From Chitinophaga eiseniae (GTDB lineage Bacteria > Bacteroidota > Bacteroidia > Chitinophagales > Chitinophagaceae), in assembly GCF_012641265.1 (NCBI RefSeq), contig NZ_JABAHZ010000004.1, forward strand, positions 248,001-312,000: a DNA stretch of 64,000 nucleotides, written 5' to 3'. The notes under the pieces were generated by a model that saw only the letters and a program-made list of their open reading frames with translations, did no database searches and had not been told where the DNA came from. The translations under genes and the position numbers were made by a program. This document shows, in pieces, positions 51,622 to 60,926 of this stretch; position 1 is the stretch's first letter; each line of letters opens with the position of its first letter.

Positions 51622-54600
51622 TTATTGTTTTACTACTTTGATCGTTTTGCTTTGCGTACTCTGCCTGATATGGATATAATAAATACCCGGTGTCAGGTTT
51701 TGGCCAAGCTGATAGTAGGCGCCGGCATTTATCCTGGTAGAATAAACGGTGTTGCCAGCGTTGTTAATAATCATCAGCAGCGCCGGGGCTTTCGAAGAAG
51801 AGGTCATTCTTACATTAAATGCGCCACCAGAAGGATTTGGATATACGCTGGCGGTAAAATCCAGTGTAGGGTGGGTATTTAATTTGTTATCGCCCACTAC
51901 CATCGTGCCGGGGCTTTCGCTCAGACTTTGCAGGGTATCTCCCGGAGAGGTGTTCCGCACTTCGATAGCCGCAATAGAGCCGCTGTAAGGATCATACTGC
52001 CCTGTTTTAGGATAGAAGAATACCTGTATCAGGCCTGCACTGTTGGCTCTTGCCCGGATGGTTTTGATAACAGCAGTGTTCAACTTATTACCTGCCGCCT
52101 GGTATACATTGAAGTTCGTCAGGCTGTCGAGGCCATTGGTGGCTTTTACGCTGAATATCCTGTTATTTTTCTGGGCATCCAGTGGTTCTACGAAGTGGAG
52201 GCGGATTGCATAAACAGCATTAGGCGTAAGGCCGCGCAGGTAATAGCGCATTTGGGTCACGTTATCTTTGAATACGCGCATATACTCGTATACCTGTGGT
52301 GGAGCAGGGTCAATTACATGAGATACATCTATCGGGCCATCCACTTTTTGCACCCAGGTATAACCGGCATGCCACAGTTTATCTGTGCCCGTAGGACCTT
52401 CAGGAACATATTGCGCAAAGGTGGTATTGGTATACGGACCAGGGGGCGTGTTGGTGGTACCGGCATTGATACCATAAACAGCAGATTTATTGGTCTTTAA
52501 AACTTCTATACAATAATCGTCCACCCATACGGTGCCGGTACCGGTTTTAGCTATCCAGTAAGTAAGCCCGGTGGCGCTGTCGGGCACATTGATGGTATCT
52601 CTTATCTGCGCCCAGTTGTCGCGATAGGCTATTACGTTGTCCACCTGTTTTTGGTAACTGGCACTGCCTGTTGCTGCACCGAGGCTATCAATGAAACCAA
52701 CGCCGTATCCAGCCCACCACGGATAGCCCATGGCATCTTTTTCTACCTTAATCCATTGGGTAAATACGATGATGCTACCACCTCTCACCCGTATGGCGCC
52801 TTGTATGTTTAAAGCGGTTTTTGCGGTCGTATAACCCAGGGTGGCTGCCTTGTCGCCGGAGTGGCCTTTTCCACTAACGGCATATACAGCACCCGGAGTG
52901 AGGGAGGTGTCTTTATAGGTCAGCCAGTTAACCATACCACTTTCAAAGCCATAGTTGGGGATACCCCCGCACGAATCATATGGTACCACCGTTACCGGTA
53001 ATGTAGCTGAAACCCCGGAGCTGTCAACGGTATTGGCGGTAATAGTAAGCGTACCCTGTTTAATGGCAGTAATCAACCCGGCGCTGTCGATAGTAGCTAG
53101 TGCTGTATTGGAGCTGCTCCAGGTTACTGTTTTGATGGACGTATTGGCGGGTATAAAGGAAACGTTTACCCGTATCGTATCTCTTTCCCCGATGATAACC
53201 GGAGATGGTTGGAACGTTAAACCAGTGGCCAGTACATTGGCTACATGCACACTGGCCTGCGCCGCAATGGCCGGGTTATCTGCCGATGTAGCTTTGATGA
53301 TCACATCACCCTGTTTGATGCCACTGATAAGCCCGGTGGCACTAACGGTAGCCAGCGCGGTATCTGAAGAGGTCCATATCACGCCTTTATTGCTGGCTTT
53401 GGCCGGGGAGATGGTCGCATTCAGTTGCAGGGACGATCCTACAAATACATTGGCGGAGGTGCTATCTAACGTTAATGTAGTAACCGGTATATAGATGACA
53501 TGGTACGTTTTGGCAGCAGTGAAGCCACTTTCTACGGAGGTAGCCGTGATGGTAACCGTGCCGGCTCTTTTTCCAGTTACGATTCCATTCAGGTCTACGG
53601 TAGCAATGGAGTCGTTGGAAGATTTGTATACCAGATTCCGGTTAGTGGCATTGGCAGGTGTAACCGTGAGTTTCAGCGTGTCTTTATAGCTCACATACAG
53701 ATTGCTGCTATCTGAATAGATATTAATTCCCTGCAGCGGGATAATATTTGCCTCGAGGGCCGCTATAGAAGCGGTGTATGGACCGTTGATAACGCCATTG
53801 GGATAAAAGAACACGGCCAGTAAACCCTGGTTATCTGATTTGGCTTCCAGGGTACGTGTAATCACGGTATTCAGCTTATTACCTGCCGCCTGGTAAGGAT
53901 TGAAGTTGATGAGACTATCGCCACCGGTTTTTACGCTAAATACCCGGTTGGTTTTATCCACATCGCTGGGCTCAATGAAATGCAGCCGTATGGAATAGTT
54001 GGCATTGGGAACCAGGTTGCGGAAATAATAACGCATCGGTGTTTGATTATACCTGGAGATGCGCATGTATTCATATACCTGGCGGGGAGCCGGCGATGTT
54101 ACCTGGGTCAGATCTACCGTTGCGGTGATTTTGACATTGCCGGTATATCCTGCGTGCCATAGCTTATCTGTACCAGCAATGCCTTCAGGTACATATTGGC
54201 CCACATTGGTATTCTGATAAGGTGTTGCCGGGTTACCAGTGGTGCCCGCATTGATAGCAATCACCGTGGTATTTACCACCAGCTGTGCGGTTTTAGTGAA
54301 ACCGCCGTCTGCCGCAGAAATAGTGAGGGTGGTAGTACCTATCTTAAAGCCGGTTATTACGCCGCTGGCATCTGCTTTGGCAATTGTGGTATCCGCTATT
54401 GACCAATGCAGGGTTTTATTGGTAGTGTTGGCGGGTATAACGGCAACGGCTATCTGTTTAGGCGTATTCATGGTACCATATACGATACTGTCGATGGTAA
54501 CACCGGTAGATATCGTGGGCGGAATGACGACCAGCTGTCGCGTATTTGTTTTTCCACCATCGACGGATGTAAGTGTGATCGTAACGGTACCTGCATTGAG

Positions 54601-57072
54601 GGTCTTTACGTTTCCGAAGGGATCTACTTTTGCTATCGCTGTATCGGAAGAACTCCACGTAACGGATGGATTGGTAGGATAGGCAGGTGTCAGCTTCGCA
54701 TTCAGTTTGATGGAGTATCCTTTTACGATGGTATCTGAGGAGGGATTGATGATTTCGACCGACTGTACAGGGCCTGCTATCGGTGTACCGAAGTAGATAC
54801 CGTTTCCGTGGGCGGAAATTATCATTCTACCTTTGTTATCGGCAGCAATGCTGGGCGCCACGCCTGGTAAGCGGTCTAAGATGGTAGTCCAGGTACGGCC
54901 GGTATCATCTGATCGGAAGGCGCCGTAGTAAACACCATTGATCGGAATAGCCTGGCTGGTCACGTACAAAGCCAGGTGCGCAGTAGGGGTGGTGTCGGAC
55001 ATGGTTGCTGCTATCCATTTAGGCTTGATACTGTCGCCGCCTACCTTCACGAATGTTTTACCGGTGTCTGTGGTATGGTAAAGGGCGCTGTTCTGAGGAT
55101 AGGATTCATTGTGATAGGCGATCCATACATCCCCTGTTTTCCCCGGCGTTGTTTCCACGTTGGAAGTAGTAGCGTAAGCAGAACCATTTGTGTTATTGCC
55201 ACCATTGGCAGTAAGGCCGGCGGCAGCTGTTTGCGCGAATGATTTTCCACCATCGGAGCTGACAAAAAAGGCGCCGCGGTCCCATACATAGAAATAGTCG
55301 CCGTTTACTTTATCCGAGGCCAGGTGGTTTTCCCCGGGATATACCATCCACTGCCCGCCTGCGGGTAAGATCCCGGAAGAAAGGCCGGTGGATTTAGTCC
55401 AGCTGGTACCCAGGTCGGACGACCAATAAACGTTGCCCAGGTTGTTGCCATCCATTTGCGTGAGCCAGACAATATTCCGGCGATCGGCAGATACGGCGAT
55501 ACGTCCGCGTAAACCCGGCGATTTTGGGAAGAGGGTATAGCTATCGCCGCCGTCGGTGGAATAACCCGAGCGCGAGTCGCTGATGTTGGAGGTATTCGCG
55601 CCATCGGAGCCTGCGCGCACCACAAAATTAGGATCGGTATATTGGAAAGCCACGCCATTCATATTGAATGCGCTAAAGACGTTGTTGTGCAGCACCGTAT
55701 TGGAAACAGCACCCTGGTATAACGGCTCCGTCAGGGAACGGTGATGACCGCCGCCCACATCGGCCGTAGTGGTGAGCAGCACGTTCTTGCCGCTGGGAGG
55801 ACACAGCATAGGACCTGTTACCATGATTTCTTCCAATCCTACTACACGTATCTTCCAGTTATTAACAGCATCGGAGATGTTATCGGTAGAAAGTATATCC
55901 AACAGGTCGTTGATCCATACTCTGTTGGGATAAAAAGGATCCCAGGTAAACGCGAGGGCGTTATGTCCGGGGTCATTATAGGATAAACCATCATTTGCCG
56001 AATGCGGCGCTTCTGAATTATCACGGGTGATGACCCCCGGTGTATAAGAGCCCGGGGCGCCGCCGTTCTTTGAAATATAATAGGGATCTTTTTGCCAGGA
56101 GCCACGGGTGCTTACAATGATATAGTCTGAATTGGCTGGACTTACGGCCACTTTGGAGAAGAACCTGTCGTTTTTAACCGGATCGGGTACTAAAGTTACC
56201 GGAGAGATATCTTGCCAGGTGTTGTTCTTATACTTGAAAACGCCCTTTGGCAAATCTTCGGCTCCGGCAGATACATACAGCGTTCCATCGGCATGAATAG
56301 TGGCCCGGATGGGATATTGAGGGCTATTGCTCATTAAGGTGAACGAGCCACCGCCATCGTCTGATACGTATACGCCGTTGGAACGACCAATATAAATCCG
56401 CTTGCTGACATTTACCCCATTAATGACAATGGTCCCTGCACTTTTGTCGTAAAGCAGGAAAGAGCAGACGCCTGATGTGGCAATGGCACTTACCTGCGAC
56501 CAGCTGGCGCCGGCATCTTCCGATTTCCAGGCGCCACTCTGGTCTGTTACTACCCATACCCGGTTACTGTTGGCAGGATCTACCTGTATACGGTCCCCAT
56601 AAGCTTGTGTGTTATTAGGCCTTACCCAAATGGGTACATGCAAATCCGTCCATGAATCGCCCCGGTCAGTACTCTTCATGATAGTGCCGGCGCTGGTGCC
56701 TTTACCGGGCCCGGAACCGGCTACGTGTTCTACGGTAGCATACAGGATGTTACCGGTAGAATCATTGGGATCTACGCCAATACTGCCGCAACGCTGGCTA
56801 AACTCCCAGCCCCAATAGTTAACAGGCATCTTTTTAAACAACATTAAATCCTCCCATCTCTGCAGGTTCTTATTCCATCGGTAAGGAGTGCCTACATCAG
56901 TGGTGATGAAATAGAGGTCGGGTACTTTCGGGTGCGGTACAAAAGAGGGCAGCGCACCCGATCCGCCTATCCGGACCTGGTTCCAGGTGTACGTTTGCGC
57001 ACGTACGCCCTGCAAGACCACCAGGTGAAAAATAGTGAATAGTAATGTGTAGCAGATCTTTTTCATGTTCAT
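51622..57072 (-). CDS. Giant multidomain GH74-like secreted protein with Ig-like, malectin-like and CBM-like domains and T9SS signal
   Basis: From ATG 57072 (MNMKKICYTLLFTIFHLVVL) the protein has 1816 residues. Residues of about 30-760 form a GH74-type double propeller (TWNQVRIGGSGALPSFVPHP, FITTDVGTPYRWN, repeated SDDGGGSFT/STDGGDSYT blades). Two Big_2 Ig-like domains follow (about 770-930). Then comes a malectin-like domain (about 940-1110), three more Big_2 domains (about 1115-1360), a CBM4/9-like domain (NYGFESGMVNWLTY) and a second malectin-like domain nearly repeating the first (QYVPEG, GTDKLWHAGYT). The end is a type IX secretion sorting domain (VYPNPSGGAFNVRM, GIYYIHI). GH74 enzymes cut xyloglucan. 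A longer frame to 57141 has no signal peptide at its start. Confidence 0.85.
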   Translation of the reverse strand: MNMKKICYTLLFTIFHLVVLQGVRAQTYTWNQVRIGGSGALPSFVPHPKVPDLYFITTDVGTPYRWNKNLQRWEDLMLFKKMPVNYWGWEFSQRCGSIGVDPNDSTGNILYATVEHVAGSGPGKGTSAGTIMKSTDRGDSWTDLHVPIWVRPNNTQAYGDRIQVDPANSNRVWVVTDQSGAWKSEDAGASWSQVSAIATSGVCSFLLYDKSAGTIVINGVNVSKRIYIGRSNGVYVSDDGGGSFTLMSNSPQYPIRATIHADGTLYVSAGAEDLPKGVFKYKNNTWQDISPVTLVPDPVKNDRFFSKVAVSPANSDYIIVSTRGSWQKDPYYISKNGGAPGSYTPGVITRDNSEAPHSANDGLSYNDPGHNALAFTWDPFYPNRVWINDLLDILSTDNISDAVNNWKIRVVGLEEIMVTGPMLCPPSGKNVLLTTTADVGGGHHRSLTEPLYQGAVSNTVLHNNVFSAFNMNGVAFQYTDPNFVVRAGSDGANTSNISDSRSGYSTDGGDSYTLFPKSPGLRGRIAVSADRRNIVWLTQMDGNNLGNVYWSSDLGTSWTKSTGLSSGILPAGGQWMVYPGENHLASDKVNGDYFYVWDRGAFFVSSDGGKSFAQTAAAGLTANGGNNTNGSAYATTSNVETTPGKTGDVWIAYHNESYPQNSALYHTTDTGKTFVKVGGDSIKPKWIAATMSDTTPTAHLALYVTSQAIPINGVYYGAFRSDDTGRTWTTILDRLPGVAPSIAADNKGRMIISAHGNGIYFGTPIAGPVQSVEIINPSSDTIVKGYSIKLNAKLTPAYPTNPSVTWSSSDTAIAKVDPFGNVKTLNAGTVTITLTSVDGGKTNTRQLVVIPPTISTGVTIDSIVYGTMNTPKQIAVAVIPANTTNKTLHWSIADTTIAKADASGVITGFKIGTTTLTISAADGGFTKTAQLVVNTTVIAINAGTTGNPATPYQNTNVGQYVPEGIAGTDKLWHAGYTGNVKITATVDLTQVTSPAPRQVYEYMRISRYNQTPMRYYFRNLVPNANYSIRLHFIEPSDVDKTNRVFSVKTGGDSLINFNPYQAAGNKLNTVITRTLEAKSDNQGLLAVFFYPNGVINGPYTASIAALEANIIPLQGINIYSDSSNLYVSYKDTLKLTVTPANATNRNLVYKSSNDSIATVDLNGIVTGKRAGTVTITATSVESGFTAAKTYHVIYIPVTTLTLDSTSANVFVGSSLQLNATISPAKASNKGVIWTSSDTALATVSATGLISGIKQGDVIIKATSADNPAIAAQASVHVANVLATGLTFQPSPVIIGERDTIRVNVSFIPANTSIKTVTWSSSNTALATIDSAGLITAIKQGTLTITANTVDSSGVSATLPVTVVPYDSCGGIPNYGFESGMVNWLTYKDTSLTPGAVYAVSGKGHSGDKAATLGYTTAKTALNIQGAIRVRGGSIIVFTQWIKVEKDAMGYPWWAGYGVGFIDSLGAATGSASYQKQVDNVIAYRDNWAQIRDTINVPDSATGLTYWIAKTGTGTVWVDDYCIEVLKTNKSAVYGINAGTTNTPPGPYTNTTFAQYVPEGPTGTDKLWHAGYTWVQKVDGPIDVSHVIDPAPPQVYEYMRVFKDNVTQMRYYLRGLTPNAVYAIRLHFVEPLDAQKNNRIFSVKATNGLDSLTNFNVYQAAGNKLNTAVIKTIRARANSAGLIQVFFYPKTGQYDPYSGSIAAIEVRNTSPGDTLQSLSESPGTMVVGDNKLNTHPTLDFTASVYPNPSGGAFNVRMTSSSKAPALLMIINNAGNTVYSTRINAGAYYQLGQNLTPGIYYIHIRQSTQSKTIKVVKQ

Positions 57073-57318
57073 AGCGGAATTATAAGGGTTTTTTAAAATG
57101 CTCCTGGTCGATGTTTCTATGGTGGTGGCGGGGGGCCACAATTCATCATTGTTTCACATTATGCACAGCTGATAGAGTAATACGTTTGTGAAGAATAAAC
57201 TACGTAGTTGTAACAGAGAAATATTTTTAAAACGGGGGAAAGTATTGATAGGAAAGGATTTGAATAAGTAAGGTGGTCTGTTGGCAGCCCAAATCAGTTG
57301 GGGTATACTTAAAGCGTA
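57073..57318. other. Leader region of the GH74-like gene
   Basis: These 246 bp hold no convincing gene and no full -7 match on the minus strand. The sequence is AT-rich near 57180-57230. A nominal coding extension up to 57141 lacks a signal peptide. Confidence 0.4.
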
Positions 57319-57354
57319 AAAAGGACGTCTCATTTATTTTTGAGACGTCCTTTT
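57319..57354. terminator. Intrinsic terminator of the TlpA-like gene
   Basis: AAAAGGACGTCTCA (57319-57332) pairs perfectly with TGAGACGTCCTTTT (57341-57354). On the minus strand it follows the TlpA-like stop codon and ends in a T run. Confidence 0.85.
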
Positions 57355-57379
57355 ATATAAATGGTTGGTTTTTGCTGGA

Positions 57380-58621
57380 TTAAAAGCTGCTCATAGACAT
57401 GGCCGCAGTAGCTTTAGGGGCGCTGGCTTTGGTGCCACGGGAAATCACGTCTTTGATTTTAGTTTCGGTATCAGGACCGAAGCCGGTGAAACGCTCCATA
57501 ATTTTTCCTTCTGTATCTACGAGGTAAAGGGTAGGGATACCGGAAAACTGGAACTGCTCCATCGTTTTATCTTTGTTGTCGCTGAGCAGTTGTTCCCAGG
57601 GCATTTCTTCTTCTTTCATGGCTTTTCTCCAGGCGTTTTTATCGGTATCTATGGAGATGCTTACCACATCGAAGCCTTTAGCGTGATAAGCTTCGTACAA
57701 TTCTTTCACTTTTGGAATAGCCTGGCGACAAGGACCGCACCAGCTTGCCCAGAAATCTACCAGCAGGTATTTACCTTTATATTTTTCCAGTCCGGCGAGT
57801 GAACCATTGGCATCCGGGTATTTCACAGATGGCATGGGCTGCCCGGTTTTCAGCTTCATAGCTTGTGCGCGGTTGGTAATAATGGTTTGCTTTAACTGTT
57901 TAGCTTCTGTTAACCACGGATAGCGGGCAATCAGTTTTTCCAATGCAGCCATGGCTTTGTCGTATTGGGCGGCAGATTCTGTGCTGGCCATCCCACGCAA
58001 ACCATATACCATCACGGGTCTGTCGGCATAGGCACGGTTCAGTATTTCTTCCCGCTGGTTATAATCTTCGCGCATAGGGTTATACTTGATATGATTTTTC
58101 ATATAGTCGAACCAGGTAGTATCTTTATCTGCATACTTTTTGGCGTAATACTCCATGTTATATTCGTCTATCATGCGGCGGTAGCTCAATTCGCCATTTA
58201 GTACCGACAGGTTGATGTAGTTGTTATCATAAGATCCATCTACATAGTTGTAGTGTGGGATTTTTACCTTATAGAAAGCGGTATCATATCCCCTCATTTC
58301 CACTTTTACATCAGCATCGCTCCAGAAGGTGGCGTGGTCCCATTGCAGTGCATCGATGGTATATATACCCTGATGGTCCTGTTTGATTTTAAAAGTGAAG
58401 GTATTGCCTTTTCCCAGTACACAGGAATCCACCACTTGTGGCTTACCGCTGAAGTTATCCTTGGATAACCATACTTTGTTGACTGTTACTTTAGGATCTG
58501 TAAATTCCACTTTACCGCGAACGGTAATGGATTTTACCACATTGTTTTGCTGTGCCAGCAGGGCGGCAGGTGTGGCCAGCATGGCCAGTGGCATAGACAA
58601 GGCAAGAACTGCTTTCTTCAT
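57380..58621 (-). CDS. TlpA/ResA-like thioredoxin-fold thiol-disulfide oxidoreductase
   Basis: The 413-residue periplasmic protein has a signal peptide (MKKAVLALSMPLAMLATPAA). An N-terminal DUF4369-like beta domain (about 30-150) and a helical middle lead to a C-terminal AhpC/TSA/TlpA domain (about 255-395). This has LLVDFWASWCGPCRQAIPKV, the active WCGPC motif, and the cis-Pro in SGIPTLYLVD. It likely reduces disulfides in the envelope, for example in cytochrome maturation or outer-membrane protein folding. The Ser/Ala-rich C-terminal tail is unusual. A hairpin terminator lies 26 bp past the stop. Confidence 0.9.
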   Translation of the reverse strand: MKKAVLALSMPLAMLATPAALLAQQNNVVKSITVRGKVEFTDPKVTVNKVWLSKDNFSGKPQVVDSCVLGKGNTFTFKIKQDHQGIYTIDALQWDHATFWSDADVKVEMRGYDTAFYKVKIPHYNYVDGSYDNNYINLSVLNGELSYRRMIDEYNMEYYAKKYADKDTTWFDYMKNHIKYNPMREDYNQREEILNRAYADRPVMVYGLRGMASTESAAQYDKAMAALEKLIARYPWLTEAKQLKQTIITNRAQAMKLKTGQPMPSVKYPDANGSLAGLEKYKGKYLLVDFWASWCGPCRQAIPKVKELYEAYHAKGFDVVSISIDTDKNAWRKAMKEEEMPWEQLLSDNKDKTMEQFQFSGIPTLYLVDTEGKIMERFTGFGPDTETKIKDVISRGTKASAPKATAAMSMSSF

Positions 58622-58822
58622 TATTGGTAGTGATTTAAGTTATTACGAACGTAGCAGCAAAATACAGCTCCCGGTATATCCCGCCACGAATAATGGACAT
58701 ACCGGGTACGTTTATGTACATTCTCCCTTTTGGAAGGGATGAACGCATTTAAGGCCAGTTAGCTGTGGAGCCGCGCCACTGTAGGCAGTTGCCTGTGTAT
58801 GACCTGCCTTTTTAAAAGTACG

Positions 58823-58860
58823 AACCCGCTAATAGGAAGGACGAAAAAAATAAGCGGGTT
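58823..58860 (+). promoter_or_regulatory. Hairpin directly before the start of the kinase A gene
   Basis: AACCCGC (58823-58829) pairs with GCGGGTT (58854-58860), followed by TTT and the ATG at 58864. It looks like an intrinsic terminator placed at the start codon, so the true start may be further in (ATG 58876 or 58909), or the hairpin controls translation. Confidence 0.45.
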
Positions 58861-58863
58861 TTT

Positions 58864-59868
58864 ATGGTGAAACCTATGCGGCATATAGTATCTTCAGCGC
58901 TGTTAGCAATGATATTATTAAAATCATCATATCGTTATTTTATACATCTGGCCATCTGGATGGCGTTACTGGGACTGTACACGTTTCCGCAGTTGCGGGT
59001 CAACTGGCCTTCTGCTGTGGGGCTGAAATGGGTGTTGGTACACGATATCGCCTATGGATTTATCAATTTTCATCTTTTTTACGTGTTGGTGTTTGCCTGG
59101 TTACCATCGCCGGTAAAGCAGCGCCAATACGCCAAAGCGGTGGCAGGCACGCTGGTGGTAATATTGTTGTTTGCGGTTATTAAGTTTCTCGTGGGCTATT
59201 ACCTGTTCCCCGACGAGGTATTGCAAGGGATGTTTGCTTTAACTGGCATGCCTAAAACTTATATGTCCTTCCGGGAATACCTGCCGCTTACCATCAGAAC
59301 CGGTCTGGGAGTGGCGTTGCTGGCCTATGGCTACCGGCTTTTCCTGCAATGGCGCAATACCGAGCCGGAAGACAGGATACTGGCTACAGCTGCCGCGCAG
59401 GCCCGCTCCCGGTACGACCGTATGCAGGAAGGATCCCGGCAGTTGTTGCACAATCTGCAACTACTCACACCCGTACTGGAAGACGGACAAAAACGGGAAC
59501 AGGAAGGTACCCAGGCGATTCTGCTCCTGTCTGACCTGTTGCGATATATGTTGTATGATAAAGCCCTGGAGAAGGAAAGGGTTCCCTTTAGAAAGGAATT
59601 AGCTCACTTTGAACGCTATATAGCGCTGCGTAATTTACTACATCCTCAACAACGGATACAACTGCATACAGCAGGAACGCCCCAGGGAGCGATTGAGGGC
59701 CTGCGGCTACAACAATGCGTGGAAGCCGGTTTGCAGCAGTGGCAGCAGGTAGCCGGCACTATTACGATTGAATTAACTTGTAGTGAAGAAGAGGTAACGT
59801 TATCACTCGAAATACCCCATCAGAAAAAAATTCATCAACATATTCCGCTGTTTCCCGACCATGCATAA
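58864..59868 (+). CDS. LytS-like membrane protein with degenerate kinase domain (putative pseudokinase)
   Basis: The 334-residue protein has four membrane helices (about 20-165) and a C-terminal region aligned with His_kinase/HATPase domains. The usual HFLFN motif is replaced by SRQLLHNLQLL, so the phosphoacceptor His is lost. The N-box position reads CVEAGLQQWQQ where VENAFKHG is expected. The G1 and G2 glycines are absent. It overlaps the intact kinase gene by 8 bp. ATG 58909 (MILLKSSYRYFIHLAIW) resembles the usual start of LytS proteins and may be the true start. It is probably a sensing or dimerisation partner (inference). Confidence 0.8.
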   Translation: MVKPMRHIVSSALLAMILLKSSYRYFIHLAIWMALLGLYTFPQLRVNWPSAVGLKWVLVHDIAYGFINFHLFYVLVFAWLPSPVKQRQYAKAVAGTLVVILLFAVIKFLVGYYLFPDEVLQGMFALTGMPKTYMSFREYLPLTIRTGLGVALLAYGYRLFLQWRNTEPEDRILATAAAQARSRYDRMQEGSRQLLHNLQLLTPVLEDGQKREQEGTQAILLLSDLLRYMLYDKALEKERVPFRKELAHFERYIALRNLLHPQQRIQLHTAGTPQGAIEGLRLQQCVEAGLQQWQQVAGTITIELTCSEEEVTLSLEIPHQKKIHQHIPLFPDHA

Positions 59869-60922
59869 AACGCGTATACATATCCGTGAATTTTTGCTCT
59901 TGCTGCTGGTATGGATGTTACTGATGTATATCGGTAGCTTTTTGTTGCTGAGAAGTTATTCGGCAGCAAGCATGCACTATATCAATATCAACAATGGTTT
60001 ATTTGGCCTGATCAACTTCGCGCAGTTTTATCTTTACCTGCGATGGGTAGTTACCCCATTCCTGCAAAACAGGAATTGGAAATCTTTTACCGGGAGGTTG
60101 CTACCGGTGTTTGCCGGGTTCATTATAATCAAATATGCCATTGCCGCTGGTTGTTTTCCGAAAGATGTACTATACCGCGGGTATCGTATAGAAAACAGGC
60201 AACGGGTAGATATATACGTCACCGTAACAGAATACACTATCAGCAGTTTATGGAGCGGGGTATTGGTGGTGTTGGCGGCTTTTTTCTATCGTTTTTTTAT
60301 ATGGTGGCTGGCAGAAGACAGGCGCAGGGCCATCTTGCAAAAGCAGCAATTACAGGCAGAATCTGGATTTCTGAAGATGCAGTTAAATTCACATTTCCTG
60401 ATCAACAGTTTAAACAGCATTTACTCCCTGGCGCTGATGGGTTCGCCGGAGGTAGTAAGGGCCAATAAAACGCTGACGGATCTCCTGTCGTACATGGTGG
60501 ATCAACCTTCCGATATCGACTACCGGGGACCGGTAGCTGCTGAAATCCGCTACCTGGAAGACTTTGTAACATTGCAGCGTATCCGTACCGGTTGTGAGGC
60601 AGGCGTATTATTTAATATCCCGGCCCAATTGCCAGATAAGCAGATAGCGCCTTTATTGTTGGTCCCCTTTGTAGAAAATGCTTTTAAACATGGAGTGAGT
60701 AACCGGTCGGAGATGCCCGTTACCATTACGCTGGAGTGTAGTGAGGAACAATTGGTATTCCGGGTGCACAATCATATTTCGGGGCATCAGCGGGATAAAA
60801 CCGGCGGTATAGGGTTGGATAATGTGAGGAAGAGGCTGCAGTTGATTTACCCGGGGCGTCACCAGCTGGAGATCCGGGATTTAAGCAATGAATATTATAG
60901 TAACTTAGTGATTAACTGGTAA
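59861..60922 (+). CDS. LytS-type sensor histidine kinase, intact
   Basis: The 353-residue protein has four membrane helices (about 8-150) and a cytoplasmic kinase with LNSHFLINSLNSIYSL (His is the phosphoacceptor; the family usually has NPHFLFN). The N-box PFVENAFKHG and G2 GGIGLDNVRKRL are intact. It lies between the pseudokinase gene (8-bp overlap) and the LytTR regulator gene (4-bp gap), so the three proteins should form one pathway. Confidence 0.9.
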   Translation: MHKTRIHIREFLLLLLVWMLLMYIGSFLLLRSYSAASMHYININNGLFGLINFAQFYLYLRWVVTPFLQNRNWKSFTGRLLPVFAGFIIIKYAIAAGCFPKDVLYRGYRIENRQRVDIYVTVTEYTISSLWSGVLVVLAAFFYRFFIWWLAEDRRRAILQKQQLQAESGFLKMQLNSHFLINSLNSIYSLALMGSPEVVRANKTLTDLLSYMVDQPSDIDYRGPVAAEIRYLEDFVTLQRIRTGCEAGVLFNIPAQLPDKQIAPLLLVPFVENAFKHGVSNRSEMPVTITLECSEEQLVFRVHNHISGHQRDKTGGIGLDNVRKRLQLIYPGRHQLEIRDLSNEYYSNLVINW

Positions 60923-60926
60923 TGAT

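Noticed and set aside
52955..54682. Several long open frames on the plus strand
   Set aside because: They are antisense to the GH74-like gene, whose domains are clear, and they have no signal peptide, promoter or recognisable family; they reflect codon bias of the Ig-like repeats.
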